Shown: positions 63,581 to 64,000 of the stretch, piece by piece
Layout of the letters: each line of letters begins with the position of its first letter
Numbering within the stretch: the first letter of the stretch is position 1
Assembly (NCBI GenBank): GCA_024516035.1
Contig: CM044961.1
Span: forward strand, 18,295,374-18,359,373
Direction of reading: 5' to 3'
Length of the DNA: 64,000 nt
Source of the DNA: Bactericera cockerelli
Taxonomy: Eukaryota > Arthropoda > Insecta > Hemiptera > Triozidae
Position numbers and translations under genes: made by a program
Notes under the pieces: model-generated
The model's database searches: none
What the model saw: only the letters and a program-made list of their open reading frames with translations
Told to the model about the DNA's origin: nothing

Positions 63581-64000
63581 CTGAAATCAAAGCAATTTTC
63601 AATTAACTTAGTTTCCTGTCTTACCTACGATTTTATACATAAAATAAATGCAACAAGTTTTGACATTCAATTTGTAACGCATTTTATATTAATAATATGA
63701 GACTAGGATTCATTGTCATCTGGACTAATTCATAGCATGATGTCCATTTATTGTAAAATTAATTCCTCTCATCACCTAGATTTATTCCCCATTTGAATTA
63801 AAGAGCCCATTTAATTTATATGAATGTGTTTTATCTTGTCAATATTTAAAATAAAGCACATTGCATACTTAATTTAACTTTGAGGCATCTATAAAAACTT
63901 TTACTCGTTACAAAGTTGGCAGTGCCTTTGCCTTGACAAATCTGCTCGAAAGAAAAGGGTCTTTTAAAGAAGTCAAACGATGCTATGTGGAAATCGATAC

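Overview
The window reads as an AT-rich, transposon-dense piece of an insect nuclear genome. Spliced genes with GT-AG introns, arthropod-type transposons (mariner, Tc1, RTE and I-type elements, tRNA- and 5S-derived SINEs) and small gene 'islands' in long repeat deserts all point that way. A hemipteran such as a planthopper is my best guess, but it is inference only. A run of exactly 100 N (13252-13351) is a scaffold gap of unknown true length.

Six to seven cellular genes can be supported. (1) The 3' part of an unrecognised plus-strand gene, four phase-compatible exons between 412 and 8485. (2) The first part of a minus-strand mitochondrial dicarboxylate carrier (SLC25A10/Dic type), exons at 20712-20843 and 19262-19417; its later exons are not visible. 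(3) An orphan minus-strand first exon of a single-pass membrane protein, 23827-23957. (4) Prefoldin subunit 5, complete in three exons, minus strand, 41727-43495. (5) RPAP3, the TPR subunit of the HSP90 co-chaperone R2TP, intronless, plus strand, 53441-55084. (6) Membrin/GOSR2, an ER-Golgi Qb-SNARE, three exons, plus strand, 56763-60927. (7) A probable last exon of a minus-strand gene that continues beyond the right edge, 63475-63580. PFDN5 and RPAP3 both serve protein-complex assembly chaperones, and a similar degenerate repeat lies a few hundred bases upstream of each start codon.

Most of the remaining DNA is mobile. At 13.35-18.4 kb an I/LOA/R1-type non-LTR retrotransposon (endonuclease, RT, RNase H, zinc knuckle) carries two frameshifts and is split by a full-length mariner. 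The mariner has an intact 349-residue transposase, but its second catalytic Asp is Asn. At 21.5-23.1 kb a frameshifted Tc1-like element abuts a 22-bp minisatellite. Pieces of an RTE element (59.8-60.6 kb), of two further non-LTR elements (6.4-7.8 kb and 50.6-52.6 kb), a deleted pogo/Tigger element, PIF/Harbinger-like and TA-target MITEs, a 2.1-kb long-TIR element with two further layers nested inside, and a 474-bp fold-back palindrome fill the rest.

At least three SINE families recur. Family A has a tRNA-like head. Family B has a tRNA-like head in one copy and a 5S-rRNA-like head in another, on a shared body. Family C has a tRNA-Leu/Ser-like head. Several insertions have clear target-site duplications, and uninterrupted relatives elsewhere in the window act as empty-site controls, so the order of insertion can be read directly.

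I found no CRISPR array, operon, genuine tRNA gene or rRNA gene. I see no clearly new biological system. The best leads are the modular SINE heads, the PFDN5/RPAP3 upstream repeat, the palindromic CTCGG-rich element family and the dissection of the dicarboxylate carrier locus by repeats.
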